From Macrostomum hystrix (Eukaryota; Platyhelminthes; Macrostomidae), in contig CATNEN010000038.1 in NCBI GenBank assembly GCA_950097015.1, positions 21,762,001 through 21,826,000 of the forward strand: DNA of 64,000 nucleotides, given 5' to 3'. The stretch's first letter is position 1; the number at the start of each line of letters is the position of its first letter. This document shows, in pieces, positions 58,701 to 64,000 of the stretch. A model generated the notes under the pieces. It was not told the origin of the DNA. It saw only the letters and a list, made by a program, of their open reading frames with translations, and made no database searches. The position numbers and the translations under genes are program-made.

Positions 58701-61700
58701 TTGATTGCCTGGCCCAGGTTTGTTCCGTGCTTGATTGGCAATTAATTGCTGTTAAGATTTTAATGGCATGTTAGTGTCAGCACATGATGGGTCTGTTAGT
58801 GTCAGCACATGATGGGTCTGTTAGTGTCAGCACATGATGGGTCAGTTAGTGTCAGCACATGATGGGTCTGTTAGTGTCAGCACATGATGGGTCAGTTAGT
58901 GTCAGCACATGATGGGTCAGTTACTGTCAGCACATGATGGGTCTGTTAGTGTCAGCACATGATGGGTCTGTTAGTGTCAGCACATGATGGGTCTGTTAGT
59001 GTCAGCACATGATGGGTCAGTTACTGTCAGCACATGATGGGTCTGTTAGTGTCAGCACATGATGGGTCAGTTACTGTCAGCACATGATGGGTCTGTTAGT
59101 GTCAGCACATGATGGGTCTGTTAGTGTCAGCACATGATGGGTCAGTTAGTGTCAGCACATGATGGGTCAGTTACTGTCAGCACATGATGGGTCTGTTACT
59201 GTCAGCACATGATGGGTCAGTTAGTGTCAGCACATGATGGGTCAGTTAGTGTCAGCACATGATGGGTCAGTTAGTGTCAGCACATGATGGGTCAGTTAGT
59301 GTCAGCACATGATGGGTCAGTTAGTGTCAGCACATGATGGGTCAGTTAGTGTCAGCACATGATGGGTCAGTTACTGTCAGCACATGATGGGTCTGTTAGT
59401 GTCAGCACATGATGGGTCTGTTAGTGTCAGCACATGATGGGTCTGTTAGTGTCAGCACATGATGGGTCAGTTAGTGTCAGCACATGATGGGTCAGTTAGT
59501 GTCAGCACATGATGGGTCAGTTACTGTCAGCACATGATGGGTCTGTTAGTGTCAGCACATGATGGGTCAGTTAGTGTCAGCACATGATGGGTCTGTTAGT
59601 GTCAGCACATGATGGGTCTGTTAGTGTCAGCACATGATGGGTCTGTTAGTGTCAGCACATGATGGGTCTGTTAGTGTCAGCACATGATGGGTCTGTTAGT
59701 GTCAGCACATGATGGGTCAGTTAGTGTCAGCACATGATGGGTCAGTTAGTGTCAGCACATGATGGGTCAGTTAGTGTCAGCACATGATGGGTCAGTTAGT
59801 GTCAGCACATGATGGGTCTGTTAGTGTCAGGGCATGATGGGTCTGTTAGTGTCAGGGCATGATGGGTCTGTTACTGTCAGCACATGATGGGTCTGTTAGT
59901 GTCAGCACATGATGGGTCAGTTACTGTCAGCACATGATGGGTCTGTTAGTGTCAGCACATGATGGGTCTGTTACTGTCAGCACATGATGGGTCAGTTAGT
60001 GTCAGCACATGATGGGTCAGTTACTGTCAGCACATGATGGGTCTGTTACTGTCAGCACATGATGGGTCTGTTAGTGTCAGCACATGATGGGTCTGTTAGT
60101 GTCAGCACATGATGGGTCAGTTAGTGTCAGCACATGATGGGTCAGTTAGTGTCAGCACATGATGGGTCAGTTAGTGTCAGCACATGATGGGTCAGTTAGT
60201 GTCAGCACATGATGGGTCTGTTAGTGTCAGCACATGATGGGTCTGTTAGTGTCAGCACATGATGGGTCTGTTAGTGTCAGCACATGATGGGTCTGTTAGT
60301 GTCAGCACATGATGGGTCTGTTACTGTCAGCACATGATGGGTCTGTTAGTGTCAGCACATGATGGGTCAGTTAGTGTCAGCACATGATGGGTCAGTTAGT
60401 GTCAGCACATGATGGGTCTGTTAGTGTCAGGGCATGATGGGTCTGTTAGTGTCAGGGCATGATGGGTCTGTTACTGTCAGCACATGATGGGTCTGTTAGT
60501 GTCAGCACATGATGGGTCAGTTACTGTCAGCACATGATGGGTCTGTTAGTGTCAGCACATGATGGGTCTGTTACTGTCAGCACATGATGGGTCAGTTAGT
60601 GTCAGCACATGATGGGTCAGTTACTGTCAGCACATGATGGGTCAGTTAGTGTCAGCACATGATGGGTCAGTTAGTGTCAGCACATGATGGGTCTGTTAGT
60701 GTCAGCACATGATGGGTCTGTTAGTGTCAGCACATGATGGGTCAGTTAGTGTCAGCACATGATGGGTCAGTTACTGTCAGCACATGATGGGTCTGTTACT
60801 GTCAGCACATGATGGGTCAGTTAGTGTCAGCACATGATGGGTCAGTTAGTGTCAGCACATGATGGGTCAGTTAGTGTCAGCACATGATGGGTCAGTTAGT
60901 GTCAGCACATGATGGGTCAGTTAGTGTCAGCACATGATGGGTCAGTTAGTGTCAGCACATGATGGGTCAGTTACTGTCAGCACATGATGGGTCTGTTAGT
61001 GTCAGCACATGATGGGTCTGTTAGTGTCAGCACATGATGGGTCTGTTAGTGTCAGCACATGATGGGTCAGTTAGTGTCAGGACATGATGGGTCAGTTAGT
61101 GTCAGGACATGATGGGTCAGTTAGTGTCAGCACATGATGGGTCAGTTACTGTCAGCACATGATGGGTCTGTTAGTGTCAGCACATGATGGGTCTGTTACT
61201 GTCAGCACATGATGGGTCAGTTAGTGTCAGCACATGATGGGTCAGTTACTGTCAGCACATGATGGGTCAGTTAGTGTCAGCACATGATGGGTCAGTTAGT
61301 GTCAGCACATGATGGGTCAGTTAGTGTCAGCACATGATGGGTCAGTTAGTGTCAGCACATGATGGGTCAGTTAGTGTCAGCACATGATGGGTCAGTTACT
61401 GTCAGCACATGATGGGTCTGTTACTGTCAGCACATGATGGGTCTGTTAGTGTCAGCACATGATGGGTCTGTTACTGTCAGCACATGATGGGTCTGTTAGT
61501 GTCAGCACATGATGGGTCAGTTAGTGTCAGCACATGATGGGTCTGTTAGTGTCAGCACATGATGGGTCAGTTAGTGTCAGCACATGATGGGTCAGTTAGT
61601 GTCAGGACATGATGGGTCTGTTAGTGTCAGGACATGATGGGTCAGTTAGTGTCAGCACATGATGGGTCAGTTAGTGTCAGCACATGATGGGTCAGTTAGT

Positions 61701-63877
61701 GTCAGGACATGATGGGTCTGTTAGTGTCAGGACATGATGGGTCAGTTAGTGTCAGCACATGATGGGTCAGTTAGTGTCAGGACATGATGGGTCAGTTAGT
61801 GTCAGGACATGATGGGTCAGTTAGTGTCAGCACATGATGGGTCAGTTAGTGTCAGCACATGATGGGTCAGTTAGTGTCAGCACATGATGGGTCAGTTAGT
61901 GTCAGGACATGATGGGTCTGTTAGTGTCAGCACATGATGGGTCTGTTACTGTCAGCACATGATGGGTCAGTTAGTGTCAGGACATGATGGGTCTGTTAGT
62001 GTCAGGACATGATGGGTCAGTTAGTGTCAGCACATGATGGGTCAGTTAGTGTCAGGACATGATGGGTCTGTTAGTGTCAGGACATGATGGGTCTGTTAGC
62101 GTCAGGACATGATGGGTCAGTTAGTGTCAGGACATGATTGGTCAGTTAGTGTCATGACATTAATAGCAGTTCGTTTTTTGCCATTATTGGTGTATAATAA
62201 ATAATGGTGTGCCATTATAAAATAGAAGTATTTGAAGAGAAGTCACATTAAAGTATAATCAGCAAGTTAAAATGGACATGTAGAAAAGCAAATGCATGTT
62301 TCATTTATCCTACTAACAGTACTGCAGAATGCGTATTCGTCTCCATTCTTAAAAATTCTATGGCATTTCAGGCTGTCGAATGCGCCGCCTCTTGCGCTGG
62401 CCAATCGCCGCCGCTGTGCCATCCGGGTTTTCTGCAGCTAACGGGACTAGACAGTCCGAGTCATCAGCAGCAGCAGCAGCAGTCGTCGGCTGCTGACTCT
62501 GTACGAGCTAGCCTGTATGTCCATCTGGTTCGCGTGTTGGAACCATTGCGCTGCTCAGATCAAATTGTAGACCTAGCTAGGCGGGGCCTATCCAGAGTGC
62601 TAACTATCAATAGTCGCTACCAATTGCCTCTATTGGCCACTGTGTTTAAGCACGAATTAGAATTGGGTCGATATCAGTGCGCCCTTGACGCTATGCTCCA
62701 ACTGGCTGATCCTTCGGTGCAATTGGACTGCATCCGGCATCTGGTTGTTACGCTGAGCGATCGCGATCAACTGGGGGCATTGCTGCAGCTGAACTTTGGC
62801 CAGCTGGGAAACGCCTTAGTGTCAGTGCTTGAGATGCGAGCCAGAGCTGTCGATGCAGGCCTACACGTGTACTACAACCTGCTGTACTGCTATCACACTG
62901 CCCGATCCGATTTTAAACGCGCCGCCGCCGCTATGCACGAATTATCTGCTCGATTGTCACGCGAACGTCCGGGGTTCGAATCGGCCCAGCGTCAGGCTAG
63001 GGCCCTACTATCCGCCATTGGCTGTCTGCAACTCTTGGAGCCTCGGCATCAATGGGTGGTGGCGCCAGAGGACTTCCTAGATGACGGCCCGGCATCTAGG
63101 GCGCAGGGCCAGCGACAGAAGGTCAAGAAGTCTAATGCGCCGACGACTATTGGGCTAGATGATGAGCAGCAGCAGCTTCCGCTTGCTGAAGCCGGCATGG
63201 AAGTTCAAGACGGCGACAATCATGAAGCCGGCGGCGACGCTGACGACTGCGATACTGATGACGACGACGATGCGAACGAGGACGAAGGCGTGAGTTTGGT
63301 TTCTGGTTTAGTGTCAGAACAATGGGTCAGCTAGTGTCAAGTATGGGTCAGCTCCGGCCAGATAAATGAGTCATCTGTTTTCAAAGCTGTGGTCAGATTG
63401 TGTCAGAAATTTAGGTCGTATATAGTCAAAATTTTTGATGAGCTTAGTGTCAGTAGTGATCGTTGAATTCAGTATCATATTTCCGCCCACTGAATTAACT
63501 AGGCTCGCCCAATTCGAGTGCTAACACTGTCCGATTTGGAGCATCGCTACGCTATTCTAAGTGCTCAGCTGCAATTGTGGCTACGTCATCCCAATTCGAC
63601 AACCTCCTCGACTGCCAGCGCCGCCCGCATCGGCCTAGACGAACTAGTGGCCGACCTGCTCACTGCGGGACTCTATCACGAGGCCAAATGCCTGCTGCGT
63701 CGATGCGATCGACCTCCGACGCCTCTGTTGGAGTCTCTAGCTGGGGCCGCCGTCACCGCTAGCAGCTACGTTTCAACCACTGAGGAATCATTCGCCGCTA
63801 TCAAGGAGGCCCTGGAAGAGGAGGGCGCCTCGGCTGAGGGTGCCAGCCCAGCTGACTGCCTGTGGTCCCTGCTGCAG
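49795..63877 (+). CDS. NUP160: nuclear pore complex protein Nup160, C-terminus beyond window
   Basis: Exons: 49795-49897, 51200-51311, 51735-52014, 52531-52840, 53109-53485, 55801-56529, 57098-58011, 58501-58717, 62372-63289 and 63503-63877 (1445 codons so far; phases agree). Nup160 is a scaffold of the Nup107-160 Y-complex. The N-terminal beta-propeller shows VKYADCSGGYVYN, RNRILYW, HQCTLELVEECFD, TTRNHKLRLWD and GHQLRLV. The helical part shows LWALYADPN-like and EEFRNL-equivalent regions, then SRYQLPLLATVFKHELELGR, ALDAMLQLADPSVQLDCIRH, EMRARAVD and LYCYHTARSDFKRAAAAMHE, matching the family closely. A Gly-rich insert closes exon 4, and an acidic Asp/Glu tract closes exon 9. The last C-terminal exons are off the right edge. 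The first exon is short and least conserved, so its ATG is tentative. Introns hold about 8 kb of arrays. Confidence 0.94.
50208..50543 (-). pseudogene. Merlin (ISXO2-like) transposase fragment
   Basis: Minus-strand open frame from about 50543 to 50208, antisense in NUP160 intron 1. ILTDCWQAYN carries the second catalytic Asp, followed by HSVVNHRLHFVDPNDPTLHT and NTIKGMWGNCKSK. In Merlin and ISXO2 transposases the last motif is TIEGLW with the catalytic Glu; here it is Lys. The N-terminal half including the first Asp is missing (stop at 50544-50546). So it is a truncated, inactive copy. Confidence 0.8.
51400..51560. repeat. purine-rich diverged repeat
   Basis: Irregular copies of GAGACGAGACACGGGAGA-like units in NUP160 intron 2. 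Antisense open frames over it are incidental. Confidence 0.7.
51590..51663. mobile_element. hAT-like element terminus
   Basis: GGGCCGCATCC, then GCGGGCTGGAGTTTGCCGAC and CCCGG, resembles the right end of hAT-type elements (GTTTGCCGACCCCTG). The matching left end is not clear, though CTTGCGGACCAAG near 51340 could be a decayed partner. Confidence 0.4.
52075..52330. mobile_element. degraded SINE pieces in opposite orientations
   Basis: CAGTTCAGTCCATGGACTG at about 52090 is in minus SINE orientation. The later part (GTGCTGCGCAATAACTGCGG) is in plus orientation. Probably two old fragments back to back in NUP160 intron 3. Confidence 0.55.
52338..52441. repeat. 21-bp repeat, 5 units
   Basis: Units of GTCAATCCAGTTTGTACATT plus G, in NUP160 intron 3. 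Confidence 0.92.
53575..54475. repeat. 23-bp minisatellite, ~39 units
   Basis: Unit AAGATCCTTCAGGGCTTCTA plus TTT, with an ATCTATTC variant. It forms the left array of the intron between 53485 and 55801. Confidence 0.96.
54476..55735. repeat. 22-bp minisatellite with ~275-bp higher-order unit
   Basis: Unit CTTCATGAATTCTATGAGAA plus TC. A distinctive block (GAGTCAATAAAAATATTTTA, then ATTCGGGATTCCATG) recurs at about 55091, 55366 and 55641, so 275-bp blocks were amplified in turn. It abuts the 23-bp array and ends about 60 bases before the exon at 55801. Confidence 0.95.
56565..56805. mobile_element. second SINE type or SINE pieces
   Basis: A tRNA-like head in plus orientation (GACCGAGCGGTCGGTAGTTC, B-box-like GTAGTTCAAATCC). 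About 170 bases later a reversed head piece appears (ACTTTCAAGTCGTGACTCCC, CTCTGCGCTACAACCCC). The body differs from the main SINE. Confidence 0.55.
56810..57055. repeat. ~25-bp minisatellite
   Basis: About nine units with GATAAGTAGGGATCAATAAA and GGTCA, in the NUP160 intron before the exon at 57098. Confidence 0.9.
58110..58400. repeat. 35-bp minisatellite with splice-acceptor-like end
   Basis: About eight units of GTCTCTGATAATCCTTTCCC plus GTCACCTGTTCTCAG. Each unit ends in a pyrimidine-rich CTGTTCTCAG followed by GT. It lies in the intron 58012-58500. Confidence 0.95.
58772..62155. repeat. 25-bp minisatellite, ~135 units (3.4 kb)
   Basis: Unit GTTAGTGTCAGCACATGATG plus GGTCT or GGTCA. 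It is the most uniform array here; variants are T/A at one position, GTTAC for GTTAG, and GGACAT or GGGCAT for GCACAT. GGACAT variants cluster in the last 1 kb. It fills most of the intron 58718-62371. Confidence 0.98.
63290..63502. repeat. degenerate copies of the 25-bp unit in the next intron
   Basis: TTTAGTGTCAGAACAATGGG, TCAGCTAGTGTCAAG, ATGGGTCAGCT and CTTAGTGTCAGTAGTGAT resemble the unit of the 3.4-kb array in the previous intron, although a 918-bp exon lies between. Confidence 0.7.
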
Positions 63878-63885
63878 GTAAGGCC

Positions 63886-64000
63886 TGAGGGATTGGAGGA
63901 TGGGGAAATGGATGGTAGCTGAAGGATTGGAGGATGGGGAAATGGATGGTAGCTGAGGGATTGGAGGATGGGGAAATGGATGGTAGCTGAAGGATTGGAG
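63886..64000. repeat. 34-bp minisatellite, runs off the window
   Basis: Unit TGAAGGATTGGAGGATGGGG plus AAATGGATGGTAGC, at least three copies, starting about ten bases after the donor at 63878. Confidence 0.93.

Noticed and set aside
58772-62155. Possible CRISPR-like direct repeat array
   Set aside because: The units are contiguous with no unique spacers, and the locus is a eukaryotic intron.

Overview
This window is nuclear DNA of an animal. Its genes are split by GT-AG introns and match conserved bilaterian proteins: the dynein-2 light intermediate chain, OSBP, proteasome beta2, a clan-2 P450, a fibrinogen-related protein and NUP160. An ankyrin-Mab21 gene of a type I recall as common in lophotrochozoans, together with many tRNA-derived SINEs, suggests a spiralian. 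A free-living flatworm is possible, but the sequence alone does not settle it.

Layout on the + strand: the 3' part of DYNC2LI1 (265-3045), OSBP (4750-14706), PSMB7 (16810-18168), an unassigned coiled-coil and death-domain gene (20134-25921), an ankyrin-repeat gene with a Mab-21/cGAS-like nucleotidyltransferase (27787-34084), a cytochrome P450 (36514-38467), and NUP160 (49795 to beyond the window end). On the - strand: a secreted fibrinogen-related protein (40086-41219), two paralogous cysteine-rich peptides (42415-42717 complete, 45133-45405 partial), a decayed Crypton tyrosine recombinase (47078-48420), and a Merlin transposase fragment lying antisense in NUP160 intron 1.

The most striking property is repeat content. 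Most long introns, and some intergenic gaps, hold their own minisatellite with a 13-89 bp unit, about a quarter of the window by my estimate. Each array has its own unit sequence. Many begin a few bases after a splice donor or end at an acceptor, and two contain acceptor-like ends inside the unit. Because several units lack stop codons in all frames, they create long spurious ORFs, which I have not annotated as genes. The exons give continuous reading frames with consistent phases across all multi-exon models; exon limits were set by hand from splice sites, phase and remembered homologues.

Mobile DNA includes tRNA-derived SINEs (at least four good copies plus fragments), an apparently undescribed ~480-500 bp inverted-repeat family with three copies, a possible foldback element inside a minisatellite, a hAT-like end, and a cluster of inverted repeats next to the Crypton remnant. 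The genes serve separate cell functions (cilia transport, lipid transfer, proteolysis, nuclear pore). The candidate for an unusual system is the ankyrin-nucleotidyltransferase gene, which may encode a cGAS-like receptor.
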